Below, in pieces: positions 24,676 to 36,662 of a DNA stretch of 64,000 bases. Each line of letters starts with the position of its first letter. The first letter of the stretch is position 1. This stretch comes from Pseudopithomyces maydicus (lineage: Eukaryota > Ascomycota > Dothideomycetes > Pleosporales > Didymosphaeriaceae). A model generated the notes under the pieces. The model made no database searches and had not been told where the DNA came from. It saw only the letters and a program-made list of their open reading frames with translations. The position numbers were made by a program, and so were the translations under genes. The DNA lies in contig JANTUC010000003.1 in the NCBI GenBank assembly GCA_026873275.1, positions 1,922,001 through 1,986,000 of the forward strand, read 5' to 3'.

Positions 24676-25550
24676 ACTGGCGGACGCTATGGGCTTGGAC
24701 ATGCCGCTAATTTTTTCTCTTCCTCTTTCGTCTGTGCTTGTTTTATACCCAATTGGCGTTCTCGGTTGGGTGTCAATGATGCGAAGGTGTTATATTGGAA
24801 GCAATGTACAAAGCAGTGCTTTGGTCTTATTCTCAACAAGGATCTGCTTAGCATTTCCGGCCTTGTTTCATCTGCTGGGCTAACAAGCCGGAGCGCGCCT
24901 ACAATCGGTATAACATGAGGCCTGAAGTCTTGTTTAACTTCAAATTCACATTCCTGATTCCTCAGTGAATATTTATCCATACAAATCACCTATGAACATT
25001 TCCTATGCATTTCCTATCCGGCAATGACTAAACATCGTCGATTATGCTCAAGTGCTACCTTAACTTCAAGGTACGCATGTCAGCATAAACGTCCTGATGT
25101 CGACTGGTCACGTTTTCCTACAGATGCGGCGTTGATAATGGGAGCCAAAACTCCACAAGGATGTAACATAACATGTAAAGAAACACACACACTGACATAT
25201 CTTATAAGAACGTCGGTGCTATGAATTTATAAAGCTTGATTATTTCTGCATAAGAAAATTTCCTATCTATGTCTCGTTATCCGAACTTAGACATCTTGCA
25301 AAGCACGCAGGCAAAACTGTACCTGAACCATGAACCGGTATCCGAATTGTAGCAAGGAAAAAACAGAGATTAGAATTGCAGGGTCACCGTCCCGTTATAT
25401 CTAGCAATAATGCGTCAACCTTTGACGAATTAGTAATGGTTTCGCGAGCCGGAGAGAGGACACCGCCATACTTCCGGTTGTGCTAGGAAATCACGTACCA
25501 CTCATGCTTATAGAGTGCCTTGGTGAAGACATCTTACGTAGTCCCTCGCG
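24676..25550. other. Convergent intergenic region
   Basis: This 875-base interval lies between the 3' ends of the Sds3-like gene (+) and the Cys-rich repeat gene (-). It includes 3' UTRs and modestly AT-rich sequence; nothing else is supported. Confidence 0.45.
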
Positions 25551-27868
25551 CTAAACATCGCCGGGCAGATCGCCGCACAGGCTCTCAATGAGTGTTGGTT
25601 CAACATTAACATTATGAATATCCTTGTAGTACCGCCGAATGTGAGGAAAGGTCTGTTCACAATCCACACCTTGTTTTAGGGACGAGCAAAAATCTTTCAT
25701 GCACAGGAGTTGATGCCCCTGTTGGTTGTACATAGAAGCCCGATATAGGAGCGGGTCATCGATGCAGGCATGAGCCCCACTCGATATGTCCGCGGTGAAG
25801 CGAGAGAAATCACGCTCCAGGGTGGCACAGTCGACACCAGGTATACGAGGCGCACAGTAGACTTTGGAACACCTCAGAGGCAAACTTCGGCGGAACCGAG
25901 TAGGATCACCGAATGCTGCGCGAGCCAAAACAGGCCCACATATCTCCTTGCTGTCTGAAAATTTGACCTCGGTCGCCAGAATGGTGTTCATGTAGTTTTG
26001 GAAGAGCTCTTTGCCCTGTTCACAGTCGTAGCTAATGAGGTCGCAGAATACATTGCCACAGATTATGACGTCCGGTTTCATTCCATGACACAACTCTGGG
26101 TCGTCCTGGAATTCAAAATGAAGGCCGAAGATATCGAAGGATATCATTTCCATACCATGAAGGCATTCAAAAGCATTCTTTGGATTATCTGAACCCCGAC
26201 AAAAGCCATTCACGCACAACGATAACTGCATCCGAGGAAGATCGCGTTTCTTGTCTTGACTGCGAAATTCGGCTGTTCTATTGGTTCGCGTCCTTGATGA
26301 TGCGCCTAATCGGATTGGAAAGTGTCTGCTGCCTGACCTGCGCGTGACGTCGGAAGCGCACAAGTCATTTTCGTCTGTAAATTCGACAGCGCGTATTTGT
26401 ATAGTCTTATTCAACAAGGTCAAAAAGGTCTGGAAATTATGTTCAATTTTCTTGCAGTCGCTTTTGATGTAGCTTGAGCGTTCGCAGAAGTCGTTTCTAC
26501 ATAGAACGGCTTCAATCCGTGCTTTCCTGGGAGGACTGGACTGTCATACCATTAGCAAGTATGGTTCGATATGACCGGTACGTTGAAAGCTCTCATGTAC
26601 AAAATGTAACAGAAAAAAAAGATCTCTGAACTTACAGCTGGAATCAGCTGACCGCCGCCTAATACATGGCAAAGATGACCATTAAACGCGACGCCAGATA
26701 CCAACTCAAGAGTTTCTTGGAAGAACCTTATTTCGTGTTCACAATCTTTGTCCAAAAGATTGAGATGCTCGCAAATTTCTCTCATACATGCTTCTTCATG
26801 TTTTATCATACCTCGGCCGAGGACGAGCTGAGGGCGTATGTAGTCCTCATCCTCTCGACAGGCGTCGTCATCTGTCGTCCAATCGGTGTTATGGCCAACC
26901 CTCTTTGAGAAGTCCTCCAGGTCGTCTTCTACATCGCTGCAGTCTCTGTTGAAGGACTTGCAGTATGGGGTTACGCAACGCTCAATCCGAGGCTTCCTGC
27001 TACGTTCATCGTGGTACCACCGTTTGGCGGGTCCGAATTCAGCATCGGGACAAGCTGTCTCGATGTCGCCCAGTGAAATATCCGGATAGATGTGCTGCAA
27101 AATGTCTCCATACATTTCACCCCAATGTCCGTGAAGGTTGCCAATCGTTTCAAGCCCGAAGAGATCTTTACAAGCTGGCGGGGCATCCTTACCAAAATAC
27201 GCTTGGGCTAAGCAGCCATCTTTGTCGTCAGACCAAGCCCAACGCTCGCCGACGTCCTTGGAAAGAGAGTTTAGATCTTTTTTAAGCCGCTTGCAGACCT
27301 TGCCCTCGCACGGCCAGGCAGGGTACCGAATAGGATACTCACTAGAGTTCATATGGTAACTCAGTTCATGGAGACATTTTGTTATTTTGCCTTGCTTATT
27401 GTCAATGAGTTTGTGATGGTAGTCTCTTGAAGCGGCCATGGCACGTGGCGAGCAATCATCAAGATTGTCGGTCCAGCGAGTGTGTGTAAAAATGGATGTC
27501 ACGAGACGTTCGGTCACATCGACTCCAAAATACTTCCCAAGCTTCTCATTAGCAGCTACGATGCAGACGTTTCTGACGTCATTCAAATGATGAGCAGTCA
27601 CAGTGTCGTCAGGAACGTTTGGTGTAGGCGCAGGCACGAAACGCTTTTTGTGCACAGGCGGGCTTTGCAAAACCGACTCGTGGGTTAAAGGTATTGGCGT
27701 AGTGTGCATATTCTTTCTAGGGGTCGAAAGCTCGTATTGGCCTCCCGTACAGTCGTACCAGCTATCAGAATCACTGGTGTCACTTGTCCAAAGACCTCTG
27801 CACTGATTGTCAGCTGGAATCGCGGTGTTGAACCTGCAATTCATCAACTCGTGCTCGTCCTGTTTCAC
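25551..27868 (-). CDS. Cysteine-rich tandem-module protein of unknown function
   Basis: Exons 27868-26636 and 26540-25551 join across a 95-nt GT-AG intron (26541-26635) in frame, giving about 740 codons. At least eight modules of about 50 residues share a pattern C-x4-C-x(6-11)-[D]-C-x(5-7)-aromatic/Leu-x(about 20)-C. Examples are CMREICEHLNLLDKDC, CVTPYCKSFNRDC, CRNDFCERSSYIKSDC, CGNVFCDLISYDC, CSKVYCAPRIPGVDC and CMKDFCSSLKQGVDC. The upstream region has degenerate copies lacking one or two Cys. The 5' end is unsure: the listed limit is the end of the open frame (GTG codon), the first ATG is MNCRFNTAIP, and a 60-nt intron to an upstream exon around 27900-28036 is possible. No signal peptide is visible in the listed part. 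I do not recognise the family. Confidence 0.6.
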
Positions 27869-28068
27869 GATGTCTTAATTCTTTTGTGGGTACCTTTTCG
27901 CAGAAGTCTCTAGAAAAGGGTTGTTCGTGGATGTGGAGACATGAGCAGGGATCTCTGCAGCGTGTTTGGCGGCTTCAAAGCGCATGATGGTCTCAAGTGA
28001 CAGCGTTGGATTCCTGGTTGACATCAGTAACGCCATTGTTGCAAACGAGTATCTCACGGCAAGGCACC

Positions 28069-28699
28069 CTACCTTCGTCTTGGGCCTACTACTCGGCCAC
28101 TGCACGCGTGAGGATATGGTGTAGTATCTCTACGCTCGGCCAACAGTCTGATGCAGTTGGAGATGACATGGGCTGGCGTGGTATCATGAGCAGACACAGT
28201 CCGTTCGGAACCACAAAGGGTGAGTTCGACATCATCAACGCTTGAGCACTGTTCGGTGAAACCCATAGGAACCTAAAGTGTTTAATGAAATGGCCGCTCT
28301 GGGGAATACCGGGGTGGGTCAGCATACCTCGATTACATCACGGCAGGTGTGCAGTACGGCTCTCTTAAATGTGTTTCCACGAACGTTGGCGAGATTCGTC
28401 CAGATGATGAATGGATCGGCTGCATCGACGCTGTACTGGAAATTGATCTCGTCTTTGGTAGTGTGGACGCCGTTCGGTTCGGTGAATATTTTTATGGCGA
28501 TCCCAGGAGTGCCAACCGTTCCAGATCGCCAGGGCTCTTCATATCGGGCTCCAGGAGCAACAAGCAGATTGTTGGCTAGGGTCGGCTGTTGTGGGACGGA
28601 CCATATGTAAACGTTGTTCTGACAGTTGTTGGTGACAAGGGCCTTGGTATGCACAAGGGCCACCAAAGCGCCTAGGGCGAGAAGGATGTGGTTTTGCAT
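28069..28699 (-). CDS. BYS1-like small secreted protein (copy B)
   Basis: Exons 28699-28328 and 28272-28069 join through a 55-nt intron (28273-28327), giving 191 aa. The start MQNHILLALGALVALVHTKA is a clear signal peptide. The mature chain begins LVTNNCQNNVYIWSVPQ, the classic BYS1 opening (N-N-C, then x-V-Y-x-W-S-V). GVHTTKDEINFQYSVD and the C-terminal strand with ELTLCGSERTVS also fit the family. It lies head-to-tail with the Cys-rich module gene downstream (both minus strand), and the 5' end of that gene may reach into this 3' region. Likely an extracellular protein. Confidence 0.72.
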
Positions 28700-29498
28700 A
28701 GCTCGACTCTTACGAGAGCGTAGAGGAGAGGATTCCGTGGCCACGTGTGTGTGTGTGTGTGTGTGTCCAGAGCAGAAAGGTAAGCTTCCAAAGACAAGAC
28801 GGGCGAAATGGATGGGGGAGACATGTTCAAACAGGCGCTGGGCTTGGAAGCTGCAGGACCATTTGATCAGGGCTCCTCTCCAGGCAGGTAGCGAACATGC
28901 TCGAGGAAAGAGCAGAGGCTTGCTCGTCACGCTGAAGGAAGGCGCGATACATGGGATGGACGCCTCTGAACATGCTGGGAATAGGAGGACTTTCCAGGTC
29001 GGCATTGGGCCATGGTTTACAGATAGAGGTAGAGCACTGTAGATGCTTGCCCAAATCCCACTAGGACGGCGGCCGGCGAGCTGGAGTTGATGTACCTAGA
29101 GTCAGAGTCAGTCCCTGGCGCCCGGGCCAGCTCTGGGTCACGTGGTCCGAAACAGGCCGGGGCCGGGGTGGGGGCACGGGGCCCTGGGCCTCCCGAGGTC
29201 TCCGAACCAGGGGTGGACTCCGGAATGCCTGAGGATGAAACGCACTGCACCTCAGAACACAGCGCCAACGGGCAGACGATAAAATCGCCATGGCCCCTCC
29301 TGCAGCTACTTCTCCTCCACACTGCTTCTTGGTTTTCAATAGCTTTGGACGTTGGCCTGTTTGAGGTTGGGACCCGGATCCAGAACCAGACACTCCACCT
29401 AGGTACCAGCCAGACACGCCACTGCGCGAGACGCAAACAAACCGACCACCCCACACCCGCCCATGCTCCCGCCCACAGCCCCATGCAGCTCGCCCGCC
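28700..29498. other. Divergent intergenic region
   Basis: This 0.8 kb interval lies between BYS1-like copy B (-) and the membrane SDR (+). It holds the GT microsatellite, a GC-rich patch near 29150 and presumably both promoters. No gene of its own is supported. Confidence 0.45.
28745..28766. repeat. (GT)n microsatellite
   Basis: About eleven GT dinucleotides lie some 50 bases upstream of the ATG of BYS1-like copy B, in its promoter or 5' UTR. Confidence 0.9.
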
Positions 29499-30717
29499 AT
29501 GGGCCATGAGAAGCTCACGGAAGTGCCAGTCTCGCTACCTCGTACCTTCGACCGCCCCGACGAGCCATGGCACCGCTACGTCACCATTGATCTCATCTGG
29601 TATGTGCTGGGCTACACCCTCTTCCACCCCTGGGTAGCCTGCATCGTCGTCCTCTGCCTGCGCGCCCAGTACACCCCATGGCACGCCCTTGAGATGCGCA
29701 TTGCCATTGCTTGGGCCATGCTCATGTGTATCATCGGCATTTTCAACATCTTCAGCGATCGGATTGCGTACGGCCGCCCGAGAGAGGTCCACCTGGCCGA
29801 CGAGGTCATTGTCATTACCGGCGGCGTGCAAGGGCTGGGCGGCCTGCTAGCTGAGACGTACGGGATGCGGAGTGCAAACGTGGCCGTTCTAGACACGAAC
29901 AAGGTCGACGATGACGAGGCTGAAGAGAAGGGTGTGCTATATTACCAGTGCGACGTTAGCGACGAGAAGCAGGTCGAGGCAGCTGTGGCCGAGATTGTGG
30001 AAGATGTACGCCCCCTCCCCCAGAAATGCTCTTGTTGTACTGCATGCTGACCGAATCCAGCTTGGGCCCCCCACTATCCTCATTAACAACGCTGGTATCG
30101 TGCGTCCCGGGTCCATCCTTGATTCTACGGCAGCCCAAGTTGACCAGTATGCTTCCTTATCTATCTCTCCTTCCACACTGCCCAGCTCTGACATCCATGA
30201 CAGGATTTTTCGCACAAACACCCTCTCTCACTTCACCCTGCTACGTGCCATCCTCCCACATATGCTACGTGAGCGCCGCGGTACCATCGTGACCATATCC
30301 TCAGTACTCGGCCGACTCGGTGCCGCGAATTTGTCCTCGTACGCTGCATCCAAGGCCGCACTTCTTGCCCTCCATGCCTCCCTCCGCGCCGAGCTTGCCC
30401 AAACCCCCGACGCACAGGATATCAAGACGATATTGGTTACACCGGGCCAGATGGGCACCGATATGTTCCATGGTCTGAAGACGCCAAGCAACTTTCTTGC
30501 CCCGATCCTTTCCCCTGCCGAGGTTGCAAAAAGCATCATGGGACTAATCGAGAAGGGAGAGAGTGGAGAGGTTGCGTTGCCATTATATTCGCGCTATGCC
30601 GAAGTGCTTGCAACACTGCCGGTCGGTGTGCAGGCTTTGATAAGGCGGTGGAGTGGCATAGACACAGCCGTTGCAGATGCTGGTCTGGTACCGAAAGCTG
30701 TGGAGGAGAAGAATTAA
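29499..30717 (+). CDS. Membrane-anchored short-chain dehydrogenase/reductase (RDH/DHRS-like)
   Basis: Three exons (29499-30005, 30061-30146, 30204-30717) encode 368 aa. Two hydrophobic N-terminal segments (about residues 28-90) suggest ER or lipid-droplet anchoring, as in SDR16C/RDH10-type enzymes. The Rossmann fold shows VIVITGGVQGLGG (TGxxxGxG), the acidic residue after beta-2 (VLDTNK, favouring NAD), CDVSD, ILINNAGIV, the catalytic Ser in TIVTISSVLG, and YAASKAA (YxxxK). PGQMGTDMF is the usual post-catalytic loop. Substrate is probably a lipophilic alcohol or ketone; this is an inference from the family. Confidence 0.88.
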
Positions 30718-31676
30718 TGAGATTAGTCAATACGAACCGGCCGTACCTCGAAAAGAGACCAACGACTTTACATCAGAATGGCAGAGCCGCAGCATGTACA
30801 CATAGTAGCATACCCTGACTGAGAAAGATACCCATTTCATGTTTCGAAATTTTAGGCCGATCTTCATAACTTAATCAATTGCTGTTTCCTTTACCCCTGT
30901 ACAACTTTGTAGTGGTCGAAAGACCCGCTTGGTAAACGCGATGGGCACGAACGTGTAATTGTTGTGACAGACCCCAGCGATTTTCTGAAACCCTACTATC
31001 CTAGTTTCAGTTCTTAAAACTAAGATATAGTAATCGGCCTCCAGAACTATTAGAGGTGACGCACGACAGAAATAAGCATATAAAATATCGACAACCTTTT
31101 TGTTTTGACGGTAAAAATGGCAGAGGTGCCACCACTATGTCAATTACTAGTTAGTAAACTTACAGCTCGAGAACCGCGGGTCCAATTCTTGACCGGTCTA
31201 CTTATAGATAATCTATAAGTACCCTTTAACACCGGGTAATCACAATAGTGATAATAGACGGGAGATGCTCGTGTCGAATGAGGAATCAAGGGATAGATAC
31301 AAAAGCTCCAATCCAAGACATTACCAACCCTGACCTTATCTTTTATCCCAGTAGAATCCGTGAACCCAGGGCCCACTAACCGTCACGTGCTGACAAAGAA
31401 TGGATCTAAGCTTGAGCTTCCGAGTCAAGATTTCCAATTATCTAGATAATGGTGATTTGAAGGGAGAAAGTATACTTTGATACGTTTTATCAACGACGAT
31501 ACCTCCTCGGCCAGAAGTCATGATAGACTTTGTACTGCTTTTTTTTTTGGCATTGCATTGCATTTGCATTGTATTGCATGTATTAGTGCTCCTTTGCTTA
31601 GGCGCACTGTTGCTGGGTATCTCTGGGACCTCGTTGAACATAAGGGAATCGTGCATCCGCCACCATTCCTCTCCCT
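30718..31676. other. Convergent intergenic region
   Basis: This 0.96 kb, partly AT-rich interval lies between the SDR (+) and the eL6 gene (-). A T-rich tract and ATTGCATTTGCATTG-type repeats near 31540-31580 sit in the probable eL6 3' flank. No gene is supported. Confidence 0.45.
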
Positions 31677-32316
31677 TTAAAACACCATCTCATGAGGCTT
31701 CTCATCACCCCTAAGACTGAAGGTAGCACCAAGATAGGACTCCAAATCCGGAACCTTGCGGATGTTGGCCATGATGGCTTTATCGACCTTTTTCTGGTCT
31801 TCGATGCGCTGCGGGTCCGTCTCCTTCTTCTGCTGCGCCTCGCCATCTTGAAAGAACTCCTCCTCGCCCTTGCCCTCCTTTTTCTCACGTGCCCAGTACT
31901 CGTCCTTGCTTACGCGTTCCAAAACCTCCTCGTCGACTTCAGTAATGTCGACAGAAGTTGAGGTAGCGATGACGTAGCGATGATTGACGCGCCGCAGCGG
32001 CACGCCGTTAGACTTGAAGGGACCAGTAATGAGCAAAACGCCCTGTGATAGTTGACGGAGGAGAATGACGCGCTTTCCCCTGAAGCGACCAGAAAGAAGA
32101 ATAAGGACTGTCCCAGGTTGAAGAGAGGTGCGGTACTTGGTTGGGTGGGCAGTCTTGCGAGCCTTCCACGCAATCAGCGGCATTTCAACCATGTGACGGA
32201 CGTCTCACTGGTGATATAGAATGGATAGAGATAGATCACGCGCTAGTACTACTTACCTTCTTCATCTGGGCCTCGTCCTCTGCAGGATAGTATTTGGCAA
32301 AGTTTTCGGTTGCCAT
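31677..32316 (-). CDS. RPL6: 60S ribosomal protein L6 (eL6)
   Basis: The short first exon 32316-32257 (MATENFAKYYPAEDE) is followed by a 94-nt intron (32163-32256) and a second exon of 486 nt, giving 181 aa. The eL6 signature is strong: RTSLQPGTVLILLSGRFRGK, then RVILLRQLSQGVLLITGPF, GVPLRRVNHRYVIATST, and the charged C-terminal helix up to ATFSLRGDEKPHEMVF. A short first coding exon is typical for ribosomal protein genes in these fungi. It is a component of the cytosolic large subunit and no lesion is visible. Confidence 0.95.
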
Positions 32317-33537
32317 TGCGTTCTTTCTGGAGTGCGTGTTATAGCTTAGGAAGATTTCTGGACACAAGATTTGCAATTAGACACGGTAGGTAGTGATTGC
32401 CTTGTGCACGACCGCTGCTCTTCAGTCTGGGGAATGTGGGAAGGTCGCTTAATCCAGACTAAACCTGATTAGGCAGCAAACCGCTTGGCAGTGAAGTTCC
32501 TCATTCTTCAGCTCTACAGAATCGTCAACAGCTATGACTTTGTGTGCAACAGATTCTCTTGGTTATATCAAGACACTGTGCTAGGATCTGACTGTGGTGA
32601 AACCCAATCATGAACCAGAAAGATGCCTTTAAATGCATTTGGGTAGGCGACAACTCAACGTACCACGGAGCGGAGAAAATAGGAACATCCGGCAGAAGCA
32701 GAATAAATCTTCGAGGATACTTTTCACATTTACACATATTTAAGAGTAGATATACTAGCCCGGTCTGCATAATGGGCAAAACTACTATGACCCCGCAAAT
32801 AAGGCATCATTTGTAAATGATAGAGTTGCAATACAAGAGTTGTTTACGATAATTATCTATCTTATTATAAAGCAACTTAACCTTACATGTTCTGAATTAA
32901 ATATTAAATGTGTGAGAAGGGAAAAGAAACTTCAATATTTCACATAGTATTTTTTATATGTATTGATTTTAAATTTTGTCTGTATTTTTATTGAACAATC
33001 CTGCTACGCTACCAGGGCTTTTCATTACGATTCTTCCACGATTTCCTTCTATGTATTGACAGTCTTAAGGCTTTTGTTATAATATCTGTGAGGTTCTGGT
33101 CTCTTATACATCATCTAACCACGTGCAGATAATAGGAATAGAAGTGAAATATTAAATCCAACAGTGGCTTGGTTTTTCCTCGGCAATCAATCGTCCGACA
33201 CTAAGTTAGTTAACCAAACAAACCATGCCTTAATCAGTTTAACGCACAAGAATTTCGCTCCGGGAATTGCAGCGGCTTTGAACCCACTCAAAATAAATTA
33301 AGTGTGTGTGGTATGATTTTAGCATTTAGCTAACAATTCAACGTGAAAAAAATAAAGCAAAATAAATAATAGGTCAAAATATAGATCAAAGGAGGTAGTG
33401 TGTCAGACTATTCAGTTATTAACATTGTTATCACTTTGTACCTCGCTCGAGCACGGTATTTAGCGATTCTTCGTCACTCTTATCCTTGACAACTCCTGTC
33501 CCCGATACGAAATAGAGTGTTCACGTCGTGGGATACA
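32317..33537. other. AT-rich divergent intergenic region
   Basis: About 1.2 kb separates the eL6 (-) and transporter (+) starts. The part from about 32800 to 33480 is markedly AT-rich with TAATTA/ATAAAT words. No coding frame is supported. Confidence 0.5.
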
Positions 33538-34970
33538 ATGAGTGCCCAAGATCACCATGAAGAGCGATCTTCCCCTCAAACCAAGATCAGTCACTATGTT
33601 GAGCCTCACCCCTTTCTAGAGTCAGGTCAGCTTGCTATTTCCGAAGAAAATGAGGAATACCCTGAAGGAGGAAGAGATGCTTGGCTGGTTGTCTTTGGTG
33701 CGTGGTGCGCTATGATACCTTCCATGGGGTTGCTCAACACTATTGGAGTTCTTCAGGCGTGGGTCTGGCAGCATCAACTGGTCGAATATACAGAATTTGA
33801 CATTGGGTGGATATTCGGTCTATATGGGTTCTTTCTGTACTTCGCTGGTGCGCAGGTTGGTAAGTGAATTTTTTATTCGATATGAATTGGAGATTTATTC
33901 AGTATCCAGGGCCGATATTTGACGCACACGACGTCCGTTTAGTCATGATACCTGGATCGGTGGGTATAGTTGCTTCTGTTATGATACTCAGCGTTTGTGA
34001 TGGTATGTTGTAATTACTCTTCTTACATTGATCGAACCGTCTGTCCTAATTACTTAAAATAGAGTATTATCAGTTTTTAATTACGTTTGGAGTGTTGGGG
34101 GGACTGTCTGCTTCATGTCAGTTCACGCCCGCAATAGCAACAATCGGTCATTGGTTTTCGAAACGACGTGCCCTGGCCACCGGGATTGCCTGTACCGCTG
34201 GAGGAATTGGTGGAATTGTCTTTCCACTAATTATTCTCTACACTGCCCCGACGATCGGCTATCCATGGGCTATCCGCATTGTCGGACTCATATGTCTTGT
34301 AGCTGGCTTTCTTGCATGTATCCTCTTGCAGAAAAGGCTTCCACACAACAAACAAGCTGGCACCTCGATCGACCTAAAGGCCCTAAAGGACACCGACTAC
34401 GCGCTTACTACTCTGGCAGTATGGCTGATCGAATTTGCCGTCTTTATCCCATACACATACATCTCTTCGTATGCTATTTATCAAGGCGTGGAGCCGCAGC
34501 ATGCGTACCGATTATCTGCGCTTCTCAACGTTGGAGCAATACCCGGTCGTGCCCTCCCAGGTTACGTTGCTGATCGATGGGGTTATTTCAACGTTATGTG
34601 CATCACGTCCTTGACTTGTGCAACATTTATTTTTGCGCTGTGGCTCACATCAGGAGCGAGAGAAGCAGCTATTACGGCGTTTTCTATTGTGTTCGGCTTT
34701 TGGTCCGGCGCCGCTATAAGCTTGACTCCTGTCTGCATCGGAAAGGTTTGTAAGACCGAAGATTATGGTAAAAGAAGTGGAACAACGTTTTCGATCTCGA
34801 GCATTGCAGTCTTGCTTGCCCTTCCTATTGCGGGGGCAATCATCAATGCCAGTGAGGGTGGCTTCACTGGGTTGATCGTTTTTGCAGGAGCCTCCTACAT
34901 GGCGGCTTTCCTTGCATTCTTAGTCACGAGAGTAGTAGCTGGTGGGAGAGATTGGCAAGTGGTTTTCTAG
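33538..34970 (+). CDS. MFS transporter, monocarboxylate (MCT)-type
   Basis: Exons 33538-33859, 33910-34002 and 34063-34970 give 440 aa. Features typical of fungal MCT-like permeases are EGGRDAWLVVFGAWCAM in the first helix, the loop-2/3 segment GPIFDAHDVRLVMIPGSV, the GHWFSKRRALATGIACTAGG stretch in the fourth to fifth helix region, and RLSALLNVGAIPGRALPGY opening the second half. Twelve hydrophobic segments can be counted roughly. Members import monocarboxylates or other small acids, or riboflavin; the substrate is not assigned. The frame is intact. Confidence 0.88.
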
Positions 34971-36347
34971 GATAGATGTATCATTCTTTATGAACATCTG
35001 TGGTGACTATTTGGTTTGTATCTACATATACGTTTATCGTGTTTTCCAGCCACGATCACAAGTAAAAATATGAATTATGCATGTGCACACCATCTTTTGA
35101 GGCGCCAACTATTTACATGTGGTTATCTTATTTACATAAGCTCACTGTTAGATGCTCTTGTATCATACATATATATAACCTGTCAGCTTCACCACTCTAT
35201 AGTGTGGATAGCTGAGGAAGTTGCGATTGGAATACAGTATCAAGTGGGACACTCAAATAAAGTATGGCTTTCGTTATGAAAAAAAAATCTGCATTTGTGT
35301 CATACCAAATATATGATGCACTAGAAGTTTTCCAAAGGTTCGAAACACCCCGATAAAACTAGGGCATGTCTCAAAGCCGATATGTATATCCGCTGCTTAT
35401 TTGAATCACTCAAACACCTACATAAAGTTTTTATAGCACTGTATTGAAGTTATATAATTCAACACAACTATCTGGAGAAAAATAATGACTGGCACACAGA
35501 AGCTAAGTGTACCTATAATAGATGCAAGTCGCGGCACAAGTCTTGCGCACTTTACTTGCAACCCCTGTAGTCACCCGCCTAAACTTAATTTGATAAAGGC
35601 TGTTATTAGTGGCATTGCTATTATCTTAGCCTCTAGCACCTCGATTATGCATGCTTTCGAGGTTGTGAAACGAGTCTATGGAAAAATCCGACATTTTTGT
35701 TCGCAATATAGGTATATATAAAGTGTTTTCTGGGCATCTAACCCCCTAATGATTTGCGGAACATGTGTAAGGCCTTTTTAGTAACGTTGCAAGAACCTGT
35801 ATAGGTCTGTAAGGAAACATTCAACAGCAATGTCTTTGGCACCACTCTTGTGACAGAATGTTCCGTTCCCCTCTCGACTCGGGCTGCATTCGCGATCGCT
35901 TTGACCAAAATGCTCTCTATGCCTCATGGATTACCAATAATTTTCTACGCGAGTAAAGCGGCGTCGAAAATGGTGGCTAAAATCTACGTCCACCGGTTCA
36001 GTAATATCAGTGAGAAATGGAAGATCAACGTTGCATGCCCAGGAAGAGACAACAAAAGATTAGACGAATTTCAGGGAGGGGGAAGTAGTTAATGAGTGTG
36101 ATGAGAACCTTAGTATGATTGTATTTATCGGGAAAGAAGAAGAAGAGGGCGACCAACTGTACGGATGATGCGGGAGAGACTAAATAGTGAGAGGAATAGG
36201 GTATGGTCAGAGAAGTCCCGTGGTTCGTGCGAAGGGCAAGGACAAGAGGCGTTTGATGCTCATTCATGAATAGGTATCTTATGTTGTCTATATCCAAGTT
36301 AAACCAACCCGTAGCACGTACATCTGGACATTAGAACCGATCCTTGA
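34971..36347. other. Intergenic region, AT-rich in part
   Basis: It holds the transporter 3' flank and about 1.3 kb with only short frames. The part 35000-35700 is AT-rich. No gene, tRNA or element is recognised. Confidence 0.45.
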
Positions 36348-36662
36348 TCATATGACCATCACACCCTCCTCGTCATCCTTCGTCCCTCTCTTTCCAGGGT
36401 ACATCTTTGGAGGACTGTCTGCATCGCCCTCGCTCTCCATGTCCCCAACATCCTCATCGCTGCTGTCCATACCCTCGAACAACCGCTTGAAGCGTTCGTG
36501 GCCCTCTCGAACCTCGCGCTCCTGCTGGCCTTGCGATTCGTCGACATCGTCTTCGAGCTCACGTGTAGCATCCAGCTCGGCTTTCCGTTGCGCGAGGCGC
36601 AAGGCAAATTGGCGGCGTGCGCGCGAAGGCGGAATTTGGAGCGGGGGCGGGATGGCAGACTT
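36348..36662 (-). CDS. Uncharacterised acidic protein, last exon(s) only
   Basis: A frame entering after a probable TAG acceptor at 36663 reads KSAIPPPLQIPPSRARRQFA, then LRLAQRKAELDATRELEDDV and a highly acidic tail with DSSDEDVGDMESEGDAD. Its composition looks coding and the Pro-rich to helical to acidic order is coherent. Upstream on the same strand, around 36880-36950, RLYIPPDVVVLYQDESMR may be an earlier exon, but no clean donor joins the two. Full extent and function are not determined. Confidence 0.4.
   Translation of the reverse strand, partial: KSAIPPPLQIPPSRARRQFALRLAQRKAELDATRELEDDVDESQGQQEREVREGHERFKRLFEGMDSSDEDVGDMESEGDADSPPKMYPGKRGTKDDEEGVMVI

Noticed and set aside
31540..31590. 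Possible poly-A retro-insertion mark (T-rich run near ATTGCATTTGCATTG)
   Set aside because: No adjacent reverse-transcribed gene or target-site duplication could be seen.
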